Source: Adineta steineri (Eukaryota > Rotifera > Eurotatoria > Adinetida > Adinetidae). Taken from it: a stretch of DNA of 64,000 bases. The notes under the pieces were generated by a model, which did not search any database, was not told the DNA's origin, and saw only the letters and a program-made list of their open reading frames with translations. Shown here in pieces: positions 37,173 to 48,889 of this stretch (positions within the stretch are counted from its first letter, which is position 1; every line of letters begins with the position of its first letter). The stretch is taken from the NCBI GenBank assembly GCA_905250115.1, contig CAJNOI010000081.1, forward strand, positions 248,001 through 312,000, read 5' to 3'. The position numbers were made by a program, and so were the translations under genes.

Positions 37173-38444
37173 ATAACAAAAACTTAGGAAAATGGTTATG
37201 AAAAATACAACGGATCGAAATATTCATCACCTTTGACAAGTTTTGAATACACTGAACTTGTGAATGATTAGTTTAAGCAATTTTCCTCGTAGAATTATTA
37301 ATCTAATCTGTATATTCTAACATGCTGAAAGTTCTAACACTTTTCATATATCACAATGATGAATACAGTTTTATTGTATTCTAAGCTAAACACAGTTTTG
37401 TCTTATCTCTTTTAAATAACATTAATTTTCAAAAATTAACTAAACAATAGTTCTGATTTTGTGTTTACTATTGACTTCGAGTCATTTTTAGAATTATAAC
37501 ATTCTAACATTAACAGAGTGTATGTTGTGAGAAAGATACAATATTATAATATGTAAGTAAACTGATGGAATAAATGACAGTCAAAGTTCATTTACTTGCA
37601 CAAAACTCAAGATATGTAAAGCAAATCAATAAATGAAAACAATATTAGTGTTGTTGATTTGATCTACGAAATGCATTGTACAATGTAGAGGAAATAAGAA
37701 CTTCAATAATTTGTTAAATTTTATTTTAATATCTGATTTTAGTCATTGTCGATTTTTCTTCGACTTAAACTTTTAACTGTAACATACGCCAGAAGATTAT
37801 TGAAATAGGTAAGAATATATATGAATAAAATCGTTTATTTGTCGTAGATATGTAATATCTGAATAGATATTGACAATACATGATTTTAATAATCATCTAA
37901 AAGGAACTCTTTCGTATATTGTTCTATTCTATACGAATATATATTTTGATATATCTATATTTTAGACGATAAAGTTAATTTCGAAAAAAAGACTGTTGTA
38001 CGTTTTAAAGTAAAATTGTTTGTACTCAATATAAATCACTGCAGACATTTTTCTTACTTCTATTGTCAATTTAAAATTTTCCAAGACTCAATTGGTATGC
38101 CTACGATTTTTCTTTCTCCTCTTCGATTAACGTTCTCTCTTATATTTCATTTATGTTCTTTTTCTAGTTTTGATCATTTTAATATAACGAAAATACGAAT
38201 TAGTTGAAAGTCGGCATTGTCGGTGAGAACCTATTACAAACAGATGAGATCTTTTTTAAATCAACTCAAGACACCTATGTTTTTTCGTCTCAACATTATA
38301 GGAGTCTTCTTTGACCAATCGGCTTCTTTTTTGCAAAGTAAATAATCAAAGATAGACGGGAAAAAATATTTAAATAAAATGCTAGATTTCTTTTAATAGC
38401 TATAGAGATTTTGTTTTCTCCTCAGATAAAAATTTGCAACAGAT
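37173..38444. repeat. First flank module of the half-Rel tandem array
   Basis: This spacer contains sequence blocks that recur before every later half-Rel gene, for example a TAATCTAATCT...TATTCTAACA block near 37300, GACTTCGAGTCATTTTTAGA near 37473 and TGATCTACGAAATGCATTGT near 37660. Equivalent blocks occur near 41430, 44560, 49510 and 53030. The duplicated unit therefore starts just after Rel-5 and includes flank plus gene. No other gene is present. Confidence 0.7.
38315..38440 (+). promoter_or_regulatory. Conserved CCAAT/TATA-like promoter block of half-Rel genes (Rel-6 copy)
   Basis: CCAAT at 38315-38319 lies about 45 bases before a TATA-like AAATATTTAAATAAAAT (38364-38380). A leader with an acceptor-like TTCTCCTCAG ending at 38424 comes next, and the ATG at 38445. 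The same order recurs at Rel-7 (CCAAT 42416-42420), Rel-10 (54102-54106) and Rel-11 (58647-58651); Rel-9 has CTAAT instead. Conservation between copies suggests function, but recent duplication alone could explain it. Confidence 0.5.
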
Positions 38445-40583
38445 ATGGTAGATCAACCTAATGATGATGGTAAATTAAAACATCGACATAGTAATTATTT
38501 AAATTTCATTGTATTAATTTTAGTTCCTCGACGTACATATGATGATGAGGATTATGATCAGCTCGGTACACTATTGTCCTTCGATGAATTTCAATGTTCA
38601 GACAACAGCCCGATAAATGATTTTGATCCGCAAATGCTGTGTCTTGATCAAGTTCCATATTTAAATAGCAGCTTGAGAAATGATTTGGATAAATATTCAC
38701 CGCTATCTTTCCAAAGTCCAGGTGATCTTTTTAATAATAAAGACGTCGTTTCTCATAGTCTCGATGTGCAGGCAACAGCGTCAGTTATGCCTAATAATGA
38801 TATTGTTGTTGAAGAATTATTTTCTGGTCAAAACTTAGGGGTTATACACTATCGTAACGGTATTTTCTTTCATGTTTTTTCAAAATAATTATTTTTGATA
38901 AAATTCTAGAACCAGTCAATAAGGAGACTGTTAGTACAACTCCTTCTGGTTTGTTAAAATTTGTTTACTTTATAAAATTTATTTAGAATGGTTCTTTTTA
39001 CAGGCGTGGATGAAAATAACACGGAAACAGTTGCTGATATATCATCTGAACCCAGTCTGGATGCTTTAGAGGCTTTGGTAAATAATTAATTCTATAACTA
39101 GTTATTGACATTTTCTTTCTTTTAGTTACTTCGTGAAATTAAAAATCTTATGGAAGAATTTAAGCAGTTTCAGGGACAAGCCAATTTAAGAAACATTGAC
39201 GAATTGATTAAAGAACGTATAATGACTATTATAAAACATCTACCAGCTGATCTTCGTCTTCGCTATGAATCTGAGCATCGACGTCGAGTATCTCCCAAAA
39301 ATCCTATGAAGATTGACGTATGTTAATATTCTTCATCTTCTTCTTAAATTTTTGTCGAATTTCATTTTTATTCTTTAGATATCCAATGTACAGTATATTC
39401 AGTCAAGCTCTGACGAAACTTTTTTTATTCGATTGCTATTAGCTTCATCGATCGAAAATCCAGCTGGCGAAATATGTCTTCATCCAAATAAATTAGGATA
39501 TGTTTCCAATAATGAAGAAGATGCAGAAGTATTAGACGATGGAACTCTTGCTGTTCGTTTAACTGCAGATGATATTAACAACGGAATAAAAACGTGAGAT
39601 TAGATCTTTTTTATTAAAACTATTTTAAATTTACTCTTCATTTAGATTCACAGATTTATCAATGACTAAACGAACGCTAGAAACATATAATCGTCAATTA
39701 ACGCCACTTAAGCTATACGGAATTGCTGATGGTATTATAATTGTGTTTTATATATACTGAATATATATTTAATATTTATTTAACATTAGATATACTTGGC
39801 AATGCAACAGTCAAGGTAAATGAAGCAAAACGTAGCCTCCTTATCGCGGACAAAAATTAAGCCAATGAGTGCAAAACGATCACTTTTTTGCATGACAAAA
39901 AATCGATTATCTCATTCTATACTGTGTTTCCAAAAAGCGATCACTCTTTCAATTACGAAGCAATCAACAAATATAAACTAATGATAATAGAGAGAGTTAT
40001 TCATTCATACTACTACTATATGAAAAAAAAAACATTATTCTTCATCATTACTGTCTTTAGCATCTTTTAAAACAGGTTATATAATAGGAAAATACCTGTG
40101 TTACATATAAGAACTATTACATTAAGAAAAGACCAAAAGAACATATTCAAGTTCTACGACAGAACGAAATAATGAGTATATATATGCATACAAAAGAAAA
40201 GAAAACATATTGGATAATTCCTTATGAAATGTTGTAACGAATACTCCATAATAATGTTATTTTCTTTTAGGACGTAGCCGAAGCTAAAACAATTTTTAGT
40301 ACATATCAACTGGAAGTTAATTGGATTATTTGTCAATTAGTGATCAAACAAAATCAATCGTTAACGTATACAGATATTGTGTGTGTAACATGTATAATGG
40401 AAGAATGTAATGAGTGTTATAAGAATATTTTCTTCTTTAAAGCACTGTTTGATTTATTTAGAGCAACCAACAAAACGATCAATAGAACCAATTGAAGATG
40501 ACGAAGAGGAAGAAGAAGAAATCGAAAAAAGTCCAAGTCGATCAAAATCGAAACCAATAAAACGAAAGACAATTTTTCATTAA
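38445..40583 (+). CDS. Rel-6: half-Rel protein, first of the tandem group, with copy-specific long intron
   Basis: Exons 38445-38469, 38524-38859, 38910-38948, 39004-39077, 39126-39317, 39379-39593, 39646-39731, 39790-39815 and 40271 onward. If the last intron is retained the protein is about 405 residues, stopping at 40495. If spliced into 40462-40583 it gains an acidic/basic tail with KRSIEPIEDD and RSKSKPIKRK. Order: acidic N-terminal exon (DDEDYDQLGTLLSFDE), variable linker, a heptad-like stretch (LLREIKNLMEEFKQF), RHD-N loop LRLRYESEHRRR, FFIRLLLA, LHPNKLGY, DDGTLAVRLTADD, LSMTKRTL and the terminal RHD-N helix region. No IPT or ankyrin domain is present. Intron 8 (39816-40270, 455 nt) exists only in this copy. 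The donor of the tail intron has +1 G changed to A (AATGAG where Rel-8, -9 and -11 have CGTGAG), yet the tail frame is intact. Confidence 0.75.
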
Positions 40584-42548
40584 TTTTTTTTTGTTTTTTT
40601 ATTTGCGTACAAAATAATGACCAGCAGATCCTGACACTAATTTCTCATTAATTAACAATTCATTATTTTTATTTTTATTATCTCTTATTTTTATTTATTC
40701 AAGCTTATAAAGGCATACTTTTGAATTATTTCTTGCTAAATGGCCTTCTCCATCTAGTGCTATTTTTTAATTGAAAGTTTCTGTTTTTTTGCTTATTGAG
40801 AACCGAACTATAGAGTTTTATTTTCGGCTATCGTTTAAGTGGTCAGTAGGATAGATGAAATGGTCAGTGAAAATATTAAATATTCATTAGTACAATGGCT
40901 AGTAATTAATCATAAAACGGTCAATTTTTAATACATAAATATTACTAAAACATTCAGATGTTCTCATTAGAATAAATAAGTTTATTAGTATGAAGATTAA
41001 CTTATTATAAGAAAAGTAAGTAAAGAATCAAAAAGCAAATAAGAAATCTACAAGATTCTTAATTAGAAATTCGAAATATGAGAGGAAAAAACTATGAAAA
41101 TATAACTATTGTACTAATAAGGTAGGTCTAATCGTTGTTCACCCACCTTTTTCTTTTATCTGATCAATCTTGATTGTTTTGCAGCGCATGATTCTGAATA
41201 TTTTTAACGAATACATACACGACAATGTGTCCGTATATGTTGTTTGTTAAGTATGATTTGGAGCTCAAACCACTTCTTTTCTTGATTTAACTGTTTGATA
41301 CGATAAAGTCTATAATTCTAAACAAAGTATTGATTCTGCAACAAATATTTTTGCATTAAATGTGGATGGGTTCGTTCGATGAAGAGTTCGTGAAGAGCTA
41401 TTAAACAACTGTCTCTAAAAGATTACTAATCTAATCTATGTATTCTAACACGCAGAAGTTCTAATACTTTTCGTATGTCACAATGATGAATACAGTTTCA
41501 TTGTATTCTAAGCCAAACGCAGTTTTGTCTTACTTCTTTTAAATAACACTAGCTTTCAAAAATTAACAAAGCAATAGTTTTGATCTTGTGTTATATATTA
41601 TGAACTAAATTGTATTAATTTTTTAGTTATTGCGTTTACTACTGACTTTGAGTCATTTTTCGAACTAACATTAACAGCGTAGATGGTGTAAGAACCATAT
41701 AATAATCTAATATGCAAGTAAATTGATCAGATAAATGACAGTCAAAATTTATTTCTTTTTACAAAACTCAAGAAATGTAAAGTAAATCAATAAATGGAAA
41801 CAATGTCAGTGTGGTTAATTTGATCTACGAAATGCATTATCCAATGTTGAGGAGATAGAAACTTGAATAATTTTTTAGATTTTATTTTACTATCAGATTT
41901 TAGTCATTGTCGACTTTTCTTTAGCTTCAATTTTTTGACTGTAACATACACCAGAAGATTATTGAAACAAATAAGAATATATGCGAATAAAATCATTTAT
42001 TTGTCATAGATGTGTAATATCTGAATAGACATTGACAATACATAATTTTAATAATTATATAAAAAGAAATCTTTCGTATATTGTTCTATCCTATACGAAT
42101 ATATATTCTGATACATCTGAATCTATAAACATGTTGCACGATAAACATAATTTCCAAAAAAGGACTTATATGTTTTGAAATAACGTTATTTACTTAATGC
42201 AAATCACAGCAGACATTTTTCTTTCTCCTTTCCGATTAATTTCCTCTCTTATATTTCATTTATGTTCTTTTCGTAGGCTTTATTATTTTAATATGACAAA
42301 AAATATTAATTAGTTGAAAGTCGGTGAGAATCTGTTACAAATAGTTGAGATCTTTTTTAAAGCAACTCAAGACATCTATTGTATTTATGTCTAAGCATTA
42401 TAGGATTTCACTTCACCAATCACATTCTTTTTGACAAGATGAATAATCAAGCAAGTATTGACAAAATGAAATGCTTGAATAAAATGCTTCATTTCTTTTA
42501 ATAGCTACAGGGATTTTGTTTTTTTTCAGATACAAATTTACAGCAAAT
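40584..42548. repeat. Flank module between Rel-6 and Rel-7
   Basis: About 2 kb of array-repeated sequence: a 3' flank (TTATAAAGGCATACTTTTGAATT near 40705), a block rich in repeated GGTCAGT words (about 40830-40930), the TAATCTAATCT block near 41428, the CTACGAAATGCATT block near 41825, and the promoter block ending before Rel-7. No gene is supported. Confidence 0.65.
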
Positions 42549-44040
42549 ATGGAATATCAACCTAATGAAGGTGAATTAAAACATTGACTTAGTATTTTTC
42601 TTAATTTCATTCTATTAATTTAGTTCCACCATGTACATCTGATGATCAGGTTTTTTATCAGTATGATGCAATATTGTTTGCGAATCAATCTCAATCTGTA
42701 AACAGCACCTCGAGAGATGACTCAAATACAACCTTACCATCATCTGTCCAAAGTGCAGAGGATCCTTTTAATAACCACGACGCCACTTCTCCTGGTCTTA
42801 ATGGGCAACCAACAATACCATCTACGCCTAATAATGCTGCTGTTGTTGTTGTTGAAGAATTATCTCCTGGTCAAGCCTTTCTCGTTATACACGATTGTCC
42901 CGGTATTTTCTTTCATGATTTTTTTGAAATTATTAGTTTTGATAATATTCTAGAACCAGACAATGAAGTGACTGTTAGTACAACTCCTTCTGGTTTGTTA
43001 AAATTTGTTTACTATTTAAAATTTATTAGAATGTTCCTTTTTACAGACGTGGATGAAAGTAACATGGAAACAGTTGCTGATACATCATCTGAACCCGATC
43101 TGAATGATTTAAAGAAGCATGCTGAAGAAGAAAATTTAAAAAGGATTGACGAATCGATTGTAGAACGAACAATGCGTGTTAAAACTCATCCACCAGCTTA
43201 TGTTCGTCTTCGCTATTGGTCTGATGGTCCACGGCAACTAGCAAAATCTCTGAAAGATCCTATGGCGATTGATGTATGTTAATAGTTTTCATTCTCGTCT
43301 TAGCTTTTTATTTAATTTCATTTTTGTTCTTTAGCTACCCAATATAAAAAACATTAAATTAAACTCTGCTCAATCATTTTGGATTCGATTGTTACCAGCT
43401 GCATGGATGATAAATCTACCAGACGAAGTATATCTTCATCCAAATAAACTAGAATATCATTCTGATGATGTAATCAAATTTCCCGATGGAACTATTGGTG
43501 TTCGTTTAACTGCAGATGATATAAAGAAAGGAATAAAAGTGTAAGATTAGATCTTTTTTTATTAAAACTATTTTAAATTTATGCTCCATTTAGATTTTCA
43601 CGTTTACAAATATTAAAAACAAAGCTAGGAACATATTATCGTGAATTCACACCACTTGATCGATTCGGCATTGCTAGTGGTATTACAATTTTCTTTTCTA
43701 TATACTGAATATATATTTATTTATTTAACATTAGATATAGATGGCAATGAAACAGTTCCGGTGAGTGAAGCTAAAAAGATGTTTGATAAATTTAACTTGA
43801 AAGCTATGTGGATTGTTTGCCAATTATTGGTCGAACAAAATGAAACATTTCATTTTACAGATATTATATGTGTAACAGATAAAATAGAAGAAATCAGTGA
43901 GTGTTTTATGAATATCTTCTATTTCAAAATGTTGTTTGATTTATTTAGAACAACAAAACAAACGAGCAGTAAAAATAATGAAAGTGATGAAAAATAAGAA
44001 GAAATCAAAATCAACAAAACAAAAGAAAATTTCTCATTAA
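42549..44040 (+). CDS. Rel-7: half-Rel protein of the tandem group
   Basis: Eight exons (42549-42570, 42624-42902, 42954-42992, 43047-43273, 43335-43540, 43594-43679, 43735-43896, 43949-44040) give about 370 residues in an unbroken frame. Order: a variable Ser/Thr/Asp-rich N-terminus, VVVVEELSPGQAF, an acidic linker (DVDESN), then a helix-like segment leading into the RHD-N loop VRLRYWSDGPRQ near residue 165, LPNIKNIKLN, FWIRLLPAAW, LHPNKLEYHSDD, DGTIGVRLTADDIKKGIK and KKMFDKFNLKAMWIVCQL. The last exon adds a Lys-rich tail ending QKKISH, a likely nuclear signal. This copy lacks the acidic stretch found in the tails of Rel-8, -9 and -11. A longer reading frame that runs into intron 7 is not the real C-terminus. 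Confidence 0.8.
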
Positions 44041-45621
44041 TTAACAATTTCTTATTTTTATTTCTATTTTCTATTATTTTTCATTATTCACGCTTATAAA
44101 GACGTACTTTTGAATTATTTCTTGTAAAATGGCTTTCTCCACCTATTGTTCTTTTCTTACTAAAAATTTTTGTTTGTTTTGCTTATTGAGAATCGAACTA
44201 TGTGAATAGAATAAATGAAATGGTCTGTAAATAAAGATGCAAATGATCGGTGAAAATATTAAATAGTCAGTAGTACAATGATCAGTTTTTAATACATAAG
44301 TATCAGTAAACAATTCAAATTACATTAGTAAAACATTTAGATATTCCCATTTGAAGGATTAACTTTATTTGAAATTTCATAAAAAAAATACAATTCAATG
44401 CTTAGATTCCAACAAAACACAAAATGTATAATTAAAAAGGCAGAGGAAAATGGTTATGAGAAATACAACTGATCAGAGTATTCTTCACCTTTAACAAGTT
44501 TTGAATAGACTGAACTTGTGAATGATTAATTTAAACAATTTGCTCCATAGAATTATTGGTCTAACCTATATATTTTAACAAACTAAAGCTCTGAAACTTT
44601 GCATATGTTACAATAACGAATACAGCTCGATTGTATTCCAAGTTAAACACAGTTTTGTCTTACTTCTTTTAAATAACATTAATTTTCAAAAACTAACAAA
44701 GCAATAGTTTTGATTTTGTGTTATATTTCATGAATTAAATCGAATTAATCTTTTGGTTATTGCGTTTACTACTGACTTTGAGTCATTTCTAGAGCTGTAA
44801 AATTCTAATACTAACAGATTCTTTGCGTAAAACACAAGAAATGTAAAATAGATCAATAAATGAAAACAATGTTAGTGCTCCTGATTTGATCTACGAAATG
44901 CATTCTACAATGTAGAGGAGATAGAAACTTCAATACCTTTGTAAATTTTATTTTACTATCAGATTTTTGTCATTGTCGATTTATCTTTAGCTTGAATTTT
45001 TTTTGACTGTAACATACGCCAAAAAATTGTTGAAATAGGTAAGAATATATATGAATAAAGTCGTTTATTTTGTCAAAGATGTGTAATATCTGAATAGACA
45101 TTGAAAATATATGATTTTAATAATCATCTAAAACGAACTCTATCGTATATTGTTCTATTCTATACGAATATATATTTTGATAGATCTGAATGTATAAACA
45201 TGTTGCACAATAAAAATAATTCAACAAAAAAACACTTGTATGTTTTAAAACAACATTATTTATTCAATATTAATCACTGCAGACATTTTCCTTTCTTACA
45301 TCATCCACTTGAAATTTCTCAAGACTAAATTAATATGTACGGGATTTGTTCTTTATTCTTATCGATGAATTTCGTCTCTAATATTTCATTTATGCCATTT
45401 TGATATGCTCTATCATTTTAATATGACAAAAATACAAATTAGTTGAATGTTAGTATTGTCGGAGAGAACCTATTAAAAACAATTGAGGTCTTTTTTAAAT
45501 CGACTCAAGACACCTATATTTTTCGTCTAAACATTATGGAAGTCTTATTTCATCAATCAAATTTTGAAGGGCAAAAATATTTTAAAAAAAGTTAGATTGC
45601 TTTGTAATAGTTTAACGGCTG
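44041..45621. repeat. Flank module between Rel-7 and the foldback element
   Basis: Array-repeated spacer with the same blocks as the other modules (TTATAAAGACGTACTTTTGAA near 44095, CTACGAAATGCATTCT near 44890, CATCAATCAAATTT in the promoter position near 45555). The AGGAAAATGGTTATGA block near 44450 also occurs directly after Rel-5 (about 37190), linking the two repeats. The frame at 45101-45328 is not a gene. The module is interrupted by the element that starts at 45622. Confidence 0.65.
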
Positions 45622-46734
45622 CATAGGCGGCGCGCCATAGTAGTTAGGGGTAGCAATAGAAAGTTATTGTTACCCCTGGTAACACGTATTCTGAGATTTG
45701 TTAGAAGAACTCTTAGATAACCCGAGACTTATCTTATTTTCTTAGACTGTACTTTCATCATGTAACCTATGGTAAGAAAGTCTTGGCGCAAAATCTTTGG
45801 TCATTCTTCAGTTATTTAAAAACAATCAGGAAGAGCTGAAGGCAATCAGAAAGATTCAGAATTTGTTGCTCTTTTTGAATATAGGATTAGACATTTTTAT
45901 GTTAGGTTGTATTAAATAGTAATGAGGAAATCTTTGAAATGTCTAAAAATATAGTTCGTACAAAAATATTTTTCATAGATATTCACTAGTTGGTGCGAAA
46001 TTGAAATTCGAAACTTTTGTTGATATACCGGCTTGTAGAGCCAGATTGGCTCTAGAAAATCCTCTGTTTGATTTTTATTTTTGTGTTGCACGATGACGCC
46101 TAAATTATCATTTTACATATTAACCTAATTTTACGCTATCGACAATTTGCTTTCACTTAGCAGATGTTTGCGGAGAGAATGTTTAAAAATTGAAACCTAT
46201 GTTTCACTGCATATCAGATTTTGTAAAACGATATTTGCTCTGCAAAATTACCCTGTCCACCAATTTTGATCCTTTTCACTAATGAAAACCCAATTAACTT
46301 ATTTGTTCGCTCCATAAACCGATTCTAATGCATCACGAAGATTCGTGCACTGTTTTGGAACAAAAATAGATAGACAATTTTTGAGCGTGTATTCAAAAAG
46401 GAGCATAAGATTCTGATTCTGATCCATAGGTTTTCACTTGCTTGAAATGTTTTCAAATAGGCCACAAACGATTGCTGTTTAATAAAAGTTACAAGAAAAA
46501 CGTCTTACCCTATGTTCAGAAAGAGCAACAAATGCTGAATCTTCCTAATTGCTTTTAGCTCTTCCTGATTGTTTTTAAGTAACTGAAAAATGAGCAAAGA
46601 TTTTGTGCCAAGACTTTTTTACCATAGGTTAAATATAGGTTTTGAAGCAAAAAATTTATTATTGTTATTGATTAAGGTTATGCGTTTAAAAAAGTTATTG
46701 CTACCCGTAGAAAGTTCACCTTGCGCCGCCTATG
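45622..46734. mobile_element. Foldback-type DNA element inserted upstream of Rel-8
   Basis: The ends are CATAGGCGGCGC at 45622-45633 and its inverted copy GCGCCGCCTATG at 46723-46734. Just inside each end is GGGTAGCAATA in inverted orientation. Further in, a segment near 45770-45890 (AGTCTTGGCGCAAAATCTTT, AACAATCAGGAAGAGCT) pairs with an inverted copy near 46500-46630, giving arms of several hundred bases. It has no coding capacity. No clear target duplication is visible: the bases outside the ends do not match. It sits between the conserved promoter block (about 45540-45600) and the Rel-8 start. Confidence 0.75.
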
Positions 46735-46979
46735 ATACGACTTGTTCACGGAAGTAGGTGATTCCGTCACCGTTGTTTGTAGTGAATGAGAAGTTGTAGA
46801 CAACTTTGGAGTGCTCCATTTTGAAAAGCATAATTCTTCTTCTAAAATCGCAAATGTATTCAATTCTTGATACTAAGTCGTTTATGCGTTATGGAGCAAA
46901 TGAAGCGTCACGAAGTCACGTTTTTTACGTGGACAGGCTTTATAGATTTATTTTATTTTCGTTACAAAATTTGCCACAC

Positions 46980-48488
46980 ATGGTACACCAACTTGACGAA
47001 GGTAAATTAAAACATTGCCATAGGAGTTCTTTTAATTTCATTGTATTTATTTTCGATTCTCGATGTACAGATGATGATGAGCACGATACAAAGTTGTCTT
47101 CCGATGAATCTGAATATTCAAGCAGCAGCTTGGGTGATGACTCAGATACAACCTCATCATCTGAGGAAAGTTCAGACGATCGTCGAAATGAAGAAGACGG
47201 CACTTTACGAAATTTTAATCGGCTACCAACTACATCATTTAGCGCTGATGATCGTGTTGATGAAGAATTATTTGCTGGTCAAACCTCGGGAGTTGATAAC
47301 TATTTTAACGGTATTTTTTTCATGTTTTTTTCAAAATACTTAAGTTTGATATAGAGCTACAACCAGTCAATCAAAAGACTGTTACTACAACTCCTTCTGG
47401 TTTGTTAAAATTTGTTTAGTTTATAAAACTTATTTGCAATGTTTTTTTTACAGATGAGGACGAAGATAGCACGGAAACAGTTTCTGATGAATCATCAGAA
47501 TCCGATCTGGATGGTTTAAAGAAGCATGCTGAAGAAGAAATTCCAGAATGGCTTGCCGAAGTGATTGCAAAAACATTGATCGCTGTTAAAACTCATCCAC
47601 CATCATATCTTCGTCTTCGCTATGAAATTGATGGTCCACGTCGATCTTTTAGAGATCCTTTGGCTATTGATGTATGTTAATAGTTTTCATCTTCTTCTTA
47701 GTTGTTTGCTGAATATCATTTTTATTCTTTAGATATCCAAGCTACAAAAAGAACCATTAAGCTCTGATCAAACATTTTGGATTCGATTGTCACTTGTTGC
47801 ACACAGAGAAAATGCACCAGATAAAACATATCTTCATCCAAATATATTGAAATATATTTTGGATGATGCAAACGTTGCAAAAGTATTAGACGACGGAACT
47901 CTTGCTGTTCGTTTGACTTCAGATGATATTAAGAAAGGAATAAAAGAGTAAGATCTTTTTTTTTCATTAAAACTATTTTAAATTTACTCTTCATTTAGAT
48001 TTCCACATTTATCAATAATTAAAAGAAAGTTTGATACATATAATCGTGAATTAACACTATATAACGGAAATACAGTTGCTAGCTGTATTATAATTTGCTT
48101 CTCTACATACTGAATATATATTTATTTATTTATTTAACATTAGACATACGTGGTAACGAAATAGTCACGGTGAAAGAAGCTAAAAAGATTTATAAAAAAT
48201 ATAATTCGAAAGCTAGCCAAATTGTTTATCAATTATTAATCAAACAAGGCGAGACATTTGATTTCACAGATCATGTATGTGTAACACGTAAAATGGAAGA
48301 AACTCGTGAGTATTATATGAATATTTTCTTCTTTGAAGTATTGTTTGATTTGTTTAGAGCAATCAACAAAACGACCAAAAGAATCAACTGAAGATGACGA
48401 AGAAGAAAAAGAAATCGGTGAACGTCCAAGTCGATCAAAATCGAAATTAACAAAACGAAAGAAAACGTCTCATCCATCAACAATTTAA
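46980..48488 (+). CDS. Rel-8: half-Rel protein with remodelled 5' end
   Basis: Eight exons (46980-47001, 47071-47310, 47354-47398, 47454-47671, 47733-47947, 47999-48084, 48144-48305, 48358-48488) give about 372 residues. N-terminus very acidic and serine-rich (DDDEHDTKLSSDESEYSSSS, TSSSEESSDDRR), then VDEELFAGQTSG. RHD-N loop LRLRYEIDGPRRS, FWIRLSLVA, LHPNILKYILDD, DDGTLAVRLTSDD and KKIYKKYNSKASQIVYQL follow. The last exon gives STKRPKESTEDDEEEKE and RPSRSKSKLTKRKKTSH, an acidic stretch followed by a basic, likely nuclear-localisation, tail. The ancestral intron-1 acceptor is lost (CG for AG). I use the next AG, after GTAC, which keeps frame. Alternatively the intron is retained, which is also open. 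Exon 3 likewise uses a shifted acceptor. The foldback element lies between its promoter block and start. Confidence 0.78.
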
Positions 48489-48490
48489 TA

Positions 48491-48563
48491 TTTTTCTTTT
48501 TCTTTTTCTTTTTCTTTTTCTTTTTCTTTTTCTTTTTCTTTTTCTTTTTCTTTTTCTTTTTCT
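48491..48563. repeat. Hexanucleotide microsatellite TTTTTC
   Basis: About twelve near-perfect tandem copies of TTTTTC begin three bases after the Rel-8 stop. On the other strand the tract reads as a spurious poly-lysine frame. It abuts the first of the two 69-base direct repeats. Confidence 0.9.
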
Positions 48564-48889
48564 CCATTTTTCCTTTCTTTTATTTTCTTTTCGCTGATGT
48601 CCCTTTCCTGGCTCTAATATGATCCTAACAATGGTGGAGAAGTTGAGCATCAGCGTATTTCTTTTCCTGCACCTATCCCTAAGGGGGTAAGGTGTTAGCG
48701 TCTGAGTGATTCACTCGACGCTAATCTAGAGATTAAGTTGATTCTTCCAGTCTAACTAGCCTAAGATAACTGCCCGAATAGCAGGAGGTGTGAGTTGGAA
48801 TCCCACGAAAGTCACTTTTTCTCCATTTTCTCTTTCTTTCATTTTCTTTTCGCTGATGCCCCTCTCATGACTCTAATATGATCCTAACA
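48562..48889 (+). repeat. tRNA-like (SINE-like) sequence between 69-base direct repeats
   Basis: Two related 69-base copies (48562-48630 and 48821-48889, both ending CTCTAATATGATCCTAACA) bracket a 190-base segment. Inside is a strong hairpin at 48695-48724: TTAGCGTC pairs with GACGCTAA, and GAGTG with CACTC, around ATT. It overlaps an A-box-like TTAGCGTCTGAGTG. A B-box-like GAGTTGGAATCC at 48792-48803 differs by one base from the tRNA GTTCGAATC core and is followed by TCCCAC and a T-run near 48816-48820 that could end Pol III transcription. No full cloverleaf closes, so this is better read as a tRNA-derived SINE or decayed tRNA than as a working tRNA. Confidence 0.5.

Noticed and set aside
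38506..38700. Minus-strand frame also present at 50755-50970
   Set aside because: Repeated only because it is antisense to the duplicated exon 2 of Rel-6 and Rel-9.
48313..48567. Minus-strand protein starting with a long poly-lysine tract
   Set aside because: It is produced by the TTTTTC microsatellite and antisense of the Rel-8 tail.
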